A stretch of DNA of 64,000 nt from Doris montereyensis (GCA_037039925.1 JAXRKP010001145.1:88501-152500), one strand, 5' to 3'. Numbered from the stretch's first letter, positions 11,385-23,940 are shown. A program made the numbers and translations. Notes: a model not told the origin generated them from the letters alone.

Positions 11385-11797
11385 AACCTTAGACAGTAAG
11401 GAATATAGTAGAGTGCAAGCAGCTGAAATTAAATATTTAGAAGAGTAGTCAGTAGGAAAACTAGAAGAGACAAAATCAGAAACACAACAAGAGATCAAAC
11501 CAGAACGAATGGCATGAGAACTAAGATAGAAAAATCAACCCAGATGGTTTGGACATGTAAACAATGAATGACAATAGAATAGCTAAATCAGTATACAGTG
11601 CTAAAACCCAAGGTAAAAGACCACAAGGCAGACCTCGGAAAAAATGGGAAAAAAGATATAAAAGTAAAAGAGGCATTAAAGCAAAGAAATTTAACCTTGA
11701 CATAAGGAAATAGAAAATGTCAGGACATGGTAGCCTGGGAAAGATCATTTCGAGCATCGACACTAAATGGGAACTGATAAAGAAAGAAAGAAAGAGC
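11385..11797 (+). mobile_element. 5'-truncated LINE copy (same family as 44805-47965)
   Basis: The stretch aligns colinearly with the 3' end of the LINE at about 47530-47965. Shared phrases include GACAATAGAATAGCTAAATC, ATGTCAGGACA and the terminal GATAAAGAAAGAAAGAAAG. It retains only the end of the reverse transcriptase ORF and the 3' tail, with stops, so it is a dead-on-arrival copy. Confidence 0.8.
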
Positions 11798-12642
11798 TTT
11801 GGTTTTGATATAAACTACTTTTCTTTTGTTTTTGCTAAGAAATTTGAGATCTAGGTTCTAAGTCCATTGAGAGTGTTGGGTTGCGGTAGAGATCTGTAAT
11901 TGCTCTGATGAAATAAATAAAAATGTATTTAAATCATTATTTTACATATACATTTTGAGTACGGCTCAGGAGAATTTTTTGTAGTCAATACATTTTGTAA
12001 AAAGATTGTTTAGACATTACTAAATTAGTAAAGGCTGGCTTTCTTTGGAAGCCAAATAAATTGAATTATGTTATTTCTTTCATACTCATACATGATGTTG
12101 ATAACGATGACAAACTATTAAAAAGTCATTCAGTGAGGCATACCCGACTAGTAAATGACATTCAATATTATAATTACTTTATGATATTTATAACTTACAG
12201 GCAGATTGGGAAAGTGCAAACCAATATATGATGTACACATTCCCTACATTAGCATATTTATATTTTTAATGTTTTTCATTCTCATGCAAAAATCGTGTTC
12301 AAACATTGTAAAAGTCTTGACTCTTTAAATGTTTTTTTCTTCAAGCATTTTAATTTTTCAGTATTGTTTAAGATTTACCTTTTGAAGTTCTTAACTGTGA
12401 TATGACTATGAGGCCAATTTTTAAATTTTAATTTGTAAACAGTTTTTGTCTGACATATTATCACTTTGGTTTTTCTCTTTCTTTCATGTGTTGTGAATAT
12501 TTTGTTTTGTTTTGGGGTTTTTTTAAACAAGAAAGATTGTGATAAATACATTATTTATGGAGTTGATTTATTTCAAATTCAAAAATTAAAACATAGTGCG
12601 ATAACACTTCCCTTTAATTTGCTATGGTTTTATCTGTTGTTA
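11798..12642. other. Intergenic; nothing recognised
   Basis: AT-rich, low-complexity DNA with no supported feature. Confidence 0.3.
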
Positions 12643-12850
12643 CATGGCGACAGTAACCTAGTGGTCAGGCTGCCGAACATGCGGCATGAGATCATGGACA
12701 TTGCTAAGTTCAATGTTGTGATTCTTGAGATGACACTTAACATGTACATTATTTCTTTACATGTGAAATATGGTGGCCCAGGGTGCTGCTCGCAGTGAAT
12801 CCTGAGTTTACGGCACTCAGAGTTGGAGAAAGTCAGCTTTATGTAATAGA
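12643..12850 (+). mobile_element. tRNA-derived SINE-like element
   Basis: The head reads ACAGTAACCTAGTGGTCAGG, which fits a pol III A box in a tRNA-like context (compare TGGCCTAGTGG). A diverged B-box position follows about 30 bp later (GAGATCATGG). The tail and boundaries are unclear. Confidence 0.4.
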
Positions 12851-13076
12851 TAAGTGGGTTCTTAATGCATAATATTTGACCTTGATTTTATTACTCAATG
12901 TTATCTTTGCCAGTCTGCATATTAGTCTTTTCATTTTTATTAGATATTTTTCTGTCTTTATTTCTTCAAAGTTCTCCACTGATGCACTGATATTTTTTAC
13001 ATGTTTTTTACGCTTATAAACCTTTTTTTTTCGTCTTCGTTTTATTCCATGTTTTAAATATTTGAATTTTGTTATA

Positions 13077-13700
13077 CAGTAGTGACCTCCTAAATGCCTG
13101 GCACTTGGGAAGCAGAGAAAACGGGCATTTAGGGAAAACGTGCATTTAGGCGAAAGTAGGTCAGTGGCATTCGGGGCAACAATTTGGGGGGGTTGGTGTG
13201 ATCACCACGATTCATATTCTTCGTGTTAAAGTTAAGACAACGGACATTGAAGGATAAAGAGTCATATCCAGATGGTCAGTTTTACGAAAAAATGAAATGC
13301 AAGAAATTGGGACACCTGGAAACCATTCAATACTGGTGGTGAGCGCATGGATGGGTTGACCATCGCTGTCATGAAGACCCGAAGGCACAATGGATACGGC
13401 TAATGCGAGACAGGAGCATTAAAACTATTCACAACTTATCCCTCGATCATGTGAGTGCCTGGTTTATTAAAAATGCAACTTACTACATCAAGAAAGAGCT
13501 GTAGACAGAATGCGGAAGACTTGTTGTGAACGTAAAAAAAAAGACATAATTTATGTTAATTTGGAGAAAATGACAGTTGTTGTTGAGATCGGGCATTTAG
13601 GTGAAAATGTTGGTTTTGAAACTTGCATTTAGAGGGGCAATTTATATAGAGAGAAAAAACAGTTTTACTGAGATTTCGGGCATTTAGGCGGTCACTACTG
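13077..13700. mobile_element. Non-autonomous Tc1/mariner (pogo-type) transposon
   Basis: The left end CAGTAGTGACCTCCTAAATG (13077-13096) is the inverted partner of the right end at 13681-13700, with one mismatch (T/G) over the first 20 bp. Both ends are flanked by TA (13075-13076, 13701-13702), the target duplication of this superfamily, and CAGTAGTG-type ends suit the pogo/Tigger branch. The 624-bp interior has GCATTTAGG subterminal repeats but no intact transposase. It is probably a deletion derivative of a larger element. Confidence 0.8.
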
Positions 13701-13702
13701 TA

Positions 13703-14420
13703 ATCGGTTTTATTCCTTTTTTCATCCACAAAACTGTGGAAGACTGTAGAGAAAAAAAGAGTTGCTTATTTTCAAATAAATGTTTTACTCCTTCATATTA
13801 TTTTTCCTTGTTAGTTGTATCATTAATACTATTACTACTAGTAGGTTATGAAAGTAGAAATGGAAGGATGCTTGTGTTTGCCCTGAAAACTGAGGTTCAT
13901 ATGAAAGTATGGAAATGACAAGTCAACATTTTGTTATAAAAAACAACCAAAAAAGTGGGAAGGGGGGGGAAATATCCAAACATAAGCTTAAAAAACGTCC
14001 CAATAGTGAACCAAAAAACAATGCAATATCACCAAGAAAGATGCAGACACGCTACAAAAAATTCTTGCTCAGAAATGTATGAAGAAGACTGTAATTCATG
14101 GATCATTTCTTCATGTACTGACACAGACATGACAATGACAGTATGTAGCCGACATTGTGGGCCTTCAAATGTCTATATCGGCATTTTATGTTTAAAGTAA
14201 AACTTACTCTAATCTCAGGGAAGTTAGTAAATCAAATTGCTCTAGCTTTTTTGAATTTTATCTTGGAGGTCTCGTACATGTAATATGGTATAGACATGAC
14301 AGTCATTGTTACCATTGTAAGTATGTATATTCATCTCAATTGGTTGTAACATGATTCCTTAGTTGGTAACACATCCCCATTTCCTCCACCTTCAATACTG
14401 TGTTAAATGACCAACTCTTA
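13703..14420. other. Intergenic; nothing recognised
   Basis: No conserved coding sequence. The short ORFs at 13736-13918 and 13955-14200 show no family resemblance and no splice support. Confidence 0.3.
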
Positions 14421-15723
14421 GAAGTGATCAGTGGTTATACCCATAGAAGTGGTCCAGTGGTTATACCCAATGAAGTGGTCCAGTGGTTATACCCAATGAA
14501 GTGGTCCAGTAGTTATACCCATATAAGTGGTCCAGTGGTTATACCCAATGAAGTGGTCCAGTAGTTATACCCATATAAGTGGTCCAGTGGTTATACCCAA
14601 TGAAGTGGCCCAGTAGTCATACCCATAGAAGTGATCCAGTGGTTATACCCAATGAAGTGGTCCAGTGGTTATACCCAATGAAGTGGTCCATTAGTTATAC
14701 CCATAGAAGTGGTCCATTAGTTATACCCAATGAAGTGGTCCAGTAGTTATACCCATAGAAGTGGTCCAGTAGTTATACCCAATGAAGTGGTCCAGTAGTT
14801 ATACCCATAGAAGTGGTCCAGTGGTTATACCCATAGAAGTGGTCCAATGGTTATACCCATAGAAGTGGTCCAGTGGTTATACCCAATGAAGTGGCCCAGT
14901 AGTTATACCCATAGAAGTGGTCCAGTGGTTATACCCAATGAAGTGGCCCAGTAGTTATACCCAGCAAAGTGGTCCAGTGGTTATACCTATAGAAGTGATC
15001 CAGTAGTTATACCCATAGAAGTGGTCCAGTGGTTATACCCAATGAAGTGGTCAGTAGTTATACCCATAGAAGTGGTCCAGTGGTTATACCCATAGAAGTG
15101 GTCCAGTGGTTATACCCATAGAAGTGGTCCAGTGGTTATACCCATAGAAGTGGTCCAGTGGTTATACCCAGTGGTTATACCCAAGTGGTCCAGTGCTTAT
15201 ACCCAATGAAGTGGTCCAGTGGTTATACCCATAGAAGTGGAGTGTTATACCCAATGAAGTGGTCCAGTGGTTATACCCAATGAAAGTGGTTATACCCCAG
15301 TAGTTATACCCAATGAAGTGGTCCAGTGGTCCAATGGTTATACCCAATGAAGTGGTCCAGTAGTAATACCCATAGAAGTGGTCCAGTGGTTATACCCATA
15401 GAAGTGGTCCAGTGGTTATACCCAATGAAGTGGTCCCAGTGGTTTACCCAATGAAGTGGTCCAGTGGTTATACCCAATGACATCCAGTGGTCCAGTGGTT
15501 ATACCCAATGAAGTGGTCCAGTGGTTATACCCATAGAAGTGGTCAGTGGTTATACCCAATGAAGTGGTCCAGTGGTTATACCCATAGAAGTGGTCCAGTG
15601 GTTATACCCAATGAAGTGGTCCAGTGGTTATACCCATAGAAGTGGTCCAGTGGTTATACCCAATGAAGTGGTCCAGTGGTTATACCCCCATAGAAGTGGC
15701 CCAGTGGTTATATCAATGAAGTG
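14421..15723. repeat. Minisatellite, 26-bp unit, about 48 copies
   Basis: The unit is built from GTGGTCCAGTGGTTATACCC followed by AATGAA or ATAGAA. The two variants often alternate, giving a partial 52-bp higher-order pattern. CAGTGG and CAGTAG variants also alternate in the left part. Copies with small deletions increase towards the right. ORFs on the minus strand here are repeats of the unit only. Confidence 0.9.
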
Positions 15724-16618
15724 TCGGCAGCAATAATACCAACAGATATCTCCTTCTTTTTCCCTTAATTTTCTTATTCTTAATACAAATATGACACATC
15801 CAACAAGGACCCAGCATGGGTAAAAAAATCTACAACTGGTCGATAAAGGCAATGAAAGAACGACTTATGACTGGATTCACTTCGTTTCGTGGATGTTACT
15901 TACAAGCAGAGAGCATACTGCACACAATCAAGTTATTGGCGCTGCCCTGTGTGTATGCGTGTGTGTTTGAGAGATGAGACGGATGACATGACATGACATG
16001 ACAGCCAAACTAGGCGGTGTGAATGGGAGATTGCCTAGTAGGGAAAATTGCTGGACCAATCAAAATGATTTTAAGTGATCGGCACAACATCGGCAAAGGC
16101 CTAGAGGCTGACGGCTGAGCTAATTTTTCTCACGTTCATTTCTTCTCTGTCATGCTAGTGCTAGCATTCACACCTGTAACTCGCTGCCTACCATGTCTTT
16201 TTAGTTTTATAGCTTGATTCTGATTTATTGAAATGGCATCACCATCAAAAGCCACAAAGCGCAAATGCCTTTCATTTTAAAAATTAAAAAACCAGTTGAT
16301 GCTGTTGAAATTGGAAAGAAACAAAGACAGAGATAAGTCGTGAATATGGATTAGCAAACAAGCTCTCTCGAGACGTTTGTATTATTATAATAATACTAGT
16401 AATAGTTGTGTCCCTTGTTTTGCTTTTGTTCGTCTTGGGTTATTTTAAAAGTTTTTATGTCGACGTAAAATTTAATGAAAGGTCTCAGTCTCATACAACA
16501 AGATGAATGAGAACCTAGTGCTAATGCCACCGACCTCGTTGACTCCACCGTATTAAGTTATTGGCATGGCATTTTGGAACCCGCTCTATTTTCACCCCTT
16601 TAATTTAGAAATAGTTTC
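15724..16618. other. Spacer between two arrays; no gene seen
   Basis: Moderately GC-balanced DNA. A stretch near 16010-16110 (ACCAATCAAAATGATT region) looks like an old dispersed repeat. No supported gene. Confidence 0.3.
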
Positions 16619-17300
16619 TTTGGACTTGGTACATCACATGAGTTTTATGTCTTTGGACTTGGTACATTACATGAGTTTTATATCTTTGGACTTGGTACAT
16701 TACGTGAGTTTTATGTCTTTGGACTTGGTACATTACGTGAGTTTTATGTCTTGGACTTGTACATTACGTGAGTTTTATGTCTTTGGACTTGGTACATTAC
16801 GTGAGTTTTATGTCTTTGGACTTGTACATTACGTGAGTTTTATGTCTTTGGACTTGGTACATTACATGAGTTTTATGTCTTTGGACTTGGTACATTACGT
16901 GAGTTTTATGTCTTTGGACTTGTACATTACGTGAGTTTTATGTCTTTGGACTTGGTACATTACGAGGTTGAGTTTTATGTGGACGGTACATTACGTGAGT
17001 TTTATGTCTTTGGACTTGGTACATTACGTGAGTTTTATGTCTTTGGACTTGGTACATTACATGAGTTTTATGTCTTTGGACTTGGTACATTACGTGAGTT
17101 TTATGTCTTTGGACTTGGTACATTACGTGAGTTTATGTCTTTGGACTTGGTACATTACGTGAGTTTTGTCTTTTGGACGTGAGTTTTATGTCTTTGGACT
17201 TGGTACATTACGTGTGTTTTATGTCTTTGGACTTGGTACATTACGTGAGTTTTATGTCTTTGGTCTTTAAAAGTACATCACATGAGCTTTATGTCTTTGG
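16619..17300. repeat. Minisatellite, 33-bp unit, about 20 copies
   Basis: The unit is TTTGGACTTGGTACATTACG followed by TGAGTTTTATGTC. Early copies have ACATGAG in place of ACGTGAG. Being a multiple of three, it keeps frames open and gives an 11-residue peptide repeat in more than one frame; several one- or two-base deletions break every frame. Non-coding is the simplest reading. Confidence 0.9.
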
Positions 17301-17337
17301 GCTGAAGGACAGCTAAAACTACGTTGTTAATTGATGT

Positions 17338-17832
17338 CAACAACAAAAAGAACACAAAAGGACACAAAGAATACAAAAGAACACAAAAGGACACAAAAGG
17401 ACACAAAATGACACAAAGAACATAAAAGGACACAAAAAAAGGACACAAACGGACACAAAAGAACACAAAGGACACAAAGAACACAAAAGGAACAAAAGAC
17501 ACAAAAAGAACACAAAAGGATACAAAAGAACACAAAGAACACAAAAGCACAAAAGAACACAAAAGGACACAAAGAACATAAAAAGAACACAAAAGGACAC
17601 AAGAAGAACTCAAAAGGACTCAAAAGAACACAAAAAGAACACAAAAGAACACAAAAAGACACAAAAGAACACAAAAAAGGATACAAAAGGACACAAAAGG
17701 ATACAAAAGAATACACAAGAACACAAAAAGAACACAAAAGGACACAAAAGGACACAAAAAGAACACAAAAGAACACACAAAAAGACAAAAGGACACAAAA
17801 TAACCAAAAAGAACACAAAAGAACACAAAAGG
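17338..17832. repeat. Purine-rich A/G array, unit about 9-10 bp
   Basis: Nearly 500 bp built from ACACAAAAGG and ACACAAAAGA blocks, with almost no T on the plus strand. Translations of the minus strand (CVLLCSF-type repeats) are repeat artefacts. The strong strand asymmetry is a sequence fact; any structural role is inference. Confidence 0.85.
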
Positions 17833-17937
17833 ATCAGGAACAATGATCATTGGATATGTTACCATTTTGTTGAGAAAATGAATTTTTCTTACTAGAATCA
17901 TGCTTTGTTTACAATACTTGTATATATCTATATAATA

Positions 17938-18420
17938 CAGGGTGACCAGGGAAATGGACACTCTTGCTTTTTAATAACAGCCATGTTTTTCAGTCGATTT
18001 CCTTTGAAACTTTACAGATGTATAAAGTAGCCATGCAGACGAAAAGTGTGCAAATTACAAGTTTGGACATTTGCGATGTCTAAAGAAAACACAATATGGG
18101 TAGATTTATCCTTTTCTCTAATAGAAGTAGACACTTGATCATTGGTAAAGATTGATCTTCATTCTGACGACGAAATTTCGACCTACATTCCTCAAAATGT
18201 TAGCTGGCACTTTTCTCATGTAGTCGAAGGCGTTTTGCGTATGTGCATGCAGTTTATTTGGTCAACTAGCAAAGGTTGTTCCTTTAGCTGATGCCCATAA
18301 CCCTAAATCCAATGGGTTGACATCTGTTTGGGGATGTGAGGAGCATATGTATGGTTAGTACCAAGTGCAATAACACGAAGATTGAAAAGAAAGACGATTA
18401 TGTCTTAGGTCTTATGGGAA
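17938..18420 (-). pseudogene. Mariner/IS630-like transposase remnant
   Basis: On the minus strand, around 18265-18350, the translation reads HPQTDVNPLDLGLWASAKG. This matches the D-x-N-P-x-D/E-x-x-x-W signature around the third catalytic residue of Tc1/mariner-type transposases. It continues after a stop into AFDYMRKVPANILRNVGRNF, which fits the family's C-terminal helix. The left edge carries ACAGGGTGACCAGGGAAATG, a plausible terminal repeat. The upstream catalytic residues are absent or cut off by the adjoining SINE. Confidence 0.55.
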
Positions 18421-18429
18421 GGATTTTTA

Positions 18430-18715
18430 TTTGATTTACCCACATCCACAACTAAGGTGATCTCTGGGATTTTGGTAGGATCTTAATTTTCCCAGACTGC
18501 CCTGTAAACAGCCAAGGGATCATTAACTAACATGCACAGAATGTTGTGATCTGCACATCTTCTGTCTCTGATGGGATCATTGTTCCATCTACCAGGACCA
18601 GATTGTACACGAAAACTCAAGAAATTCTTTCAACCATTGGCAGGTATCAAACACACAATCTGTTGGTTGAGAGGCCGACACCTTGCCTTTGGACTACCTA
18701 TGGAGAGGAGCTCCA
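18430..18715 (-). mobile_element. tRNA-derived SINE, diverged copy
   Basis: It aligns colinearly with the SINE at 48282-48594. Shared segments include AACTAAGGTGATCTCTG, TGTAAACAGCCAAGGGAT, CATGCACAGAATGTTGTGAT and the tRNA-like end TTGGTTGAGAGGCCGACACC then TTGCCTTTGGACTACC. Read on the minus strand, the tRNA-like head precedes the body and an AAATC-type tail. The B box is degenerate here. Confidence 0.65.
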
Positions 18716-18876
18716 TTCTGCATACACAAAGTTTTCCTTAATTAGCTGTGAGTGAGTGCAGTGCAAAGGTCCATAGAAACTTACCATAACTTGCAATTAA
18801 CGCCAATCACCAAAAAAACGTGTCAACACGCAATCGACTAGATTAGCACATAAAGAAATGATGACACAGAGCTTGT

Positions 18877-21800
18877 TCAGTCCCATAGTAAAACAGCCCT
18901 ATAGTAAACCAGCCCTATACTAAACCATCCCCATACTAAATCAGCCCTATAGTAAACCAGCCCTAGAGTAAATCAGCCCTATACTAAACCAGCCCTATAA
19001 TAAACCAGTCCTATACTAAACCAGCCCCATAGTAAATCAGTAAAACCAGCCCTATACTAAACCAGCCCTATACTAAACCAGCCCTATACTAAACCAGCCC
19101 TATAGTAAATCAGCCCTATACTAAACCAGCCCTATAGTAAACCATCCCTATAGTAAATCAGCCCTATACTAAACCAGCCCTATAGTAAACCAGAGCCCTA
19201 TACTAAATCAGCCCTATACTAAACCAGCCCCATAGTAAATCAGTCCTATACTAAACCAGCCCTATAGTAAACCAGCCCTAGTAAATCAGCCCTATACTAA
19301 ACCAGCCCTATACTAAACCAGCCCTATAGTAAATCAGCCCTATAGTAAACCAGTCCTATACTAAACCAGCCCTATAGTAAACCAGCCCTATACTAAACCA
19401 GCCCTATAGTAAACCAGCCCTAGTTAGTAAATCAGCCCTATATAGTAAACCAGCCCTATAGTAAATCAGCCCTATAGTAAATCAGCCCTATAGTAATCCA
19501 GCCCTATAATACTAAACCAGCCCTATACTAAATCAGTAAATCAGCCCTATAGTAAATCAGCCCTATACTAAACCAGCCCTATCAGTAATAAACCAGCCCT
19601 AGTAAATAGTAAACCAGCCCTATAGTAAATCAGCCCTATACCAAACCAGCCCTATACTAAACCATCCCCATAATAAATCAGTCCCCTAAACCAGTAAATC
19701 AGCCCTATACTAAATCAGCCCTATAGTAAATCAGCCCTATACTAAACCAGCCCTATAGTAAATAAATAAACCAGCCCTATAATAAACCAGTCCTATAGTA
19801 AATCAGCCCTATACTAAACCAGCCCTATACTAAATCAGCCCTATACTAAACCAGCCCTATAGTAAACCAGCCCTATAGTAAACCAGCCCTATAATACTAA
19901 ACCAGCCCTATACTAAATCAGCCCCTAAACCAGCCCCATAGTAAATCAGTCCTATACTAAACCAGCCCTATACTAAACCAGCCCTATAGTAAATCAGCCC
20001 TATAGTAAACCAGCCCTATATAAACCAGCCCTATAGTAAATCAGCCCTATAGTAAATCAGCCCCATAGTAAATCAGCCCTATACTAAACCAGCCCTATAC
20101 TAAACCAGCCCTATAGTAAACCAGTAAACCAGCCCTATACGAAACCAGCCCCATAGTAAATCAGCCCTATACTAAACCAGCCCTATACTATACCAGCCCT
20201 ATAGTAAATCATATACTAAAACTATAGTAAATCAGCTCTATACTAAACCAGTTCTATAGTAAATTAAATAAACCAGCCCTAAATACTAAAACCTAAACCA
20301 CCCCTATACTAAATCAGCCCTATACTAAACCATCCCTATAGTAAATCAGCCCTATACCAAACCATCCCTATACTAAATCAGCCCCTAAACCATCCCTATA
20401 GTAAACCAGCCCTATACTAAACCAGCCCTATAATAGCCCTATACTAAACCAGCCCTATAGTAAATCAGCCCTATAGTAAACCAGCCCTATACTAAATCAG
20501 CCCTATAGTAAACCAGCCCTATACTAAACCAGCCCTATACTAAACCATCCCTATAGTAAATCAGCCCTATACTAAATCAGCCCAGTCCTATAGTAAAATC
20601 AGCCCTATAATAAACCAGCCCTATAGTAAAGCCCAGCCCTATAATAAATCAGCCCTATACCCTATACTAAAAGCCTATAGTAAACCAGCCCTATAGTAAA
20701 TCAGCCCTATACTAAATCAGCCCTATACTAAACCAGCCCATAGTAAATCAGCCCTATAGTAAACCAGCCCTAGTAAATAGCTCCATACTAAACCAGCCCA
20801 TAGTAAATCAGCAACCTAAACCATCCCATAGTAAATCAGCCCTATACTAAACCAGCCCTATACTAAACCAGCCCTATAGTAAATCAGTAAACCCCTATAC
20901 TAAACCAGCCCTATAGTAAATCAGCCCTATACTAAACCAGCCTATAGTCTATAGTAAATTAGCCCTATAGTAAATCAGCCCTATGCTAAATCAGCCCTAT
21001 AGTAATCCAGCCCTATACTAAATAGCTAATACTAAATCAGCCCTATACTAAACCATCCCTATAGTAAATCAGCCCTATACCAAACCCCTATACTAAATCA
21101 GCCCTATACTAAAACCATCCTATACTAAACCAGCCCTATAGTAATACTAAACCAGCCCTATAATAAACCAGCCCTATAGTAAATCAGCCCTATACTAAAC
21201 CAGCCCTATAGTAAATCCCAGCCCTATAGTAAACCAGCCCTATAGTAAATCAGCCCTATAGTAAACCAACCCTAAATACTAAACCAGCCCTATACTAAAC
21301 CAGCTCTATACTAAATCAGCCCTATAGTAAATCAGCCCTATAGTCCTATACTAAACCAGCTCTATAATAAACCAGCCCTATAGTAAATCAGCCCTATAGT
21401 CCTATAGTAAATCAGCCCTATACTAAACCACTATAGTAAACCAGCCCTTAAATCAGCCCTATACTAACCAGCCCTATAATACTAAACCAGCCTATAGTAA
21501 AACCACAGCCCTATACTAAATCAGCCCTATACTACTAAACCAGCCCTATAGTAAATCAGCCTATAGTAAATCAGCCCTATACTAAACCATCCTATACTAA
21601 ACCAGCCCCATAGTAAGTAAATTCTATACTAAACAAGCCCTATACTAAACTAGCCCTATAGTAAACCAGCCCTATACTAAACCAGCCCTATAGTAAATCA
21701 GCCCTATACTAAAAACCATCCCTATAAACCCTATACTAAAACCTATAGTAAATCAGCCCTATAGTAACTAAACCAGCCCTATACTAAACCAGCCCTAGTT

Positions 21801-23396
21801 AGTAAACCAAAGTAAACCAGCCCTATAGTAAATCAGCCCTATAGTAAACCAGCCCTATACTAAACCATCCCTATAGTAAACCAGCCCCCTAAATAGCCCT
21901 ATAGTAAACCAGCCTCTATACTAAACCATCTATAGTAAATCAGCCCTATACTAAACCAGCCTATAGTAAATCAGCCCTATACTAAACCATCCCTATAGTA
22001 AATCAGCCCTATACTAAACAGCCCTATATCCCTATAGTAAATCAGCCCTATACTAAACTAGCCCTATAGTAAATCAGCCCTATACTAAACCAGCCTAATA
22101 AACCAGCCCTATAGTAAATCAGCCCTATACTAAACCAGCCCTATAGTAAACCATCCTATAGTAAATCAGCCATATACTAAACCAGCCCTATAGTAAACCA
22201 GCCCTATAAAACTAAACCAGCCCTATACTAAATCAGCCCTATACTAAACCAGCCCATAGTAAATCAGCCCAATACTAAACCAGCCCCTATAGTAAATCAG
22301 CCCTATACTAAAGGCTATAATAAACCAGCCTAAATCTAAACCAGCCCTATACTAATCCCTATATCAGCCCTACTAAACCAGCCCTATACTAAACCAGCCT
22401 ATAATACTAAACCAGCCCTATACTAAATCAGCCCTATATACTAAACCAGCCCTATACTAAACCAGCCCTATAGTAAATCAGCCCTATACTAAACCAGCCC
22501 TATAATAAACCAGCCCTGGAAATAGCCCTAAAACCAGCCCCTATAGACAGAAAATACTAAACCAGCCCTACTATACTAAACCTAAATATAGTAAAACCTA
22601 AGAAACCAGCCCTATAATAAACCAGCCCTATAGTAAATCAGCCCTATAGTAAACCAGCCCTATAGATAGTAAATCAGCCCTATACTAAACCAGCCCTATA
22701 CTAAACCATCCCTATAGTAAATAATACTAAACCAGTGTAGTAAATCAGCTCTATACTAAACCACTATAGTAAATTAGCCCATAGTAAACCAGTTGCTAAA
22801 TCAGCCCTATCTAAATCAGCCCTATACTAAACCACCCTATACTAAATCAGTTATATAAAAACCAGCCCTATAGTAAATCTTTATAAACCTTTTCAGCCCT
22901 ATTCATGTAAACCAGCCCTATAGTTCAGCCCATAAATCATTTAAACCAGCCCTATACTAAACCATCCCTATACTAAACCAGCCATATAGTAAACTAGCCC
23001 TATAGTAAACCAGCCCTATACTAAACCAGCCCTATAGTAAATCAGCCCAATGGTAAACCAGCCCTATACTAAATCAACTAAACAAAAGCCCTTAAAGTAA
23101 ACCAATAGTAAATCAGCCCTATAGTAAAACAAGCCCTATAGTAAATCAGTTAAATCAGCCCTATTAATCAGTAGGTGAACATAGTAAATCAGCCCTATAC
23201 TAAACGAGCCCTATAGTTAAATCAGCTTTAAACGAGCCCTAATATTTCTAAACCAGCCCTATAGTAAATCAGCCTATAGTAAATCATTATAAATCAGCCC
23301 TATACTAAAAGCCCTATACTAAATGCCCTATAGTAAATCAGCCCTATACTAAATCATATAGTAAATAATACTAAACCAGCACTATAGTAAACCAGT
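18877..23396. repeat. Large minisatellite, 16-bp unit, about 280 copies
   Basis: The unit is CCCTATAGTAAATCAG, with a G/C switch before TAAA and a T/C switch before CAG. The array covers about 4.5 kb, the largest in the window. Order is regular on the left. To the right, copies become broken and mixed with short insertions (for example 22860-23300). It is intergenic, downstream of both convergent genes. No coding frame survives. Confidence 0.95.
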
Positions 23397-23573
23397 CTGG
23401 AAATATCAAACCGATACAGAAAAAAGAAAAGAAACGGTACCATTTAAAAATCTTACTTTTCATTAACTTTCGGTATATAATATTATAAAATATTAATAAT
23501 TAGTGTGTGAGTGTGCGTGTGTGTACTTTGCATTGTTCTCCTTATCTTTACAACAACAAAAATTGAAGTTAAT

Positions 23574-23940
23574 AATAATAATAATAATAAATCTTTATTG
23601 TCCTTTTCAGGCAATTCATGTTAGGTTCACATAAATCATTTTACACTTCACCCAATCCACATAACAAAGCGAACTAAGGGTGTGATAATATTTAATAATA
23701 ATGATGATGGTAAAAAACAAACAAACAAAAAAACAAAACAAAGATAGCAATGAAAACAACAAAAAGTTAATCATATGAATAGTGGGTGAACATAGTAGTT
23801 TAGAAGTAGTACTAGCATTCGTAATATTTCTAGTAGTTGCCAACATTATAATAGACGATGACATGAACAGGCAAAAATATCATAATAATATAAGTAAAAG
23901 TAGATACAGAAAATAATTACACAATTTGAGGATTTACATT
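23574..23940 (-). mobile_element. 3' tail of a minus-strand retroelement
   Basis: Read on the minus strand, GCCTGAAAAGGACAATAAAG is followed by a (TTA)n tail (plus strand TAATAATAATAATAA at 23574-23590). A polyadenylation-like AATAAAG directly before a simple-repeat tail is typical of LINE or SINE 3' ends. I could not name the family or the other end. Confidence 0.4.

Noticed and set aside
16566..17182. Repeat-peptide ORFs over the 33-bp array
   Set aside because: Frames are kept open by the unit length and are broken by scattered indels. The same peptide appears in overlapping frames.
17278..17961. Cys/Phe/Leu-rich minus-strand ORFs that look like membrane proteins
   Set aside because: They are translations of the purine-rich ACACAAAAGG array.
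18877..23396. Telomere-like CCCTA repeats
   Set aside because: The unit is 16 bp with a constant TAAATCAG part and is not a TTAGGG-type repeat. It is interstitial and between genes.
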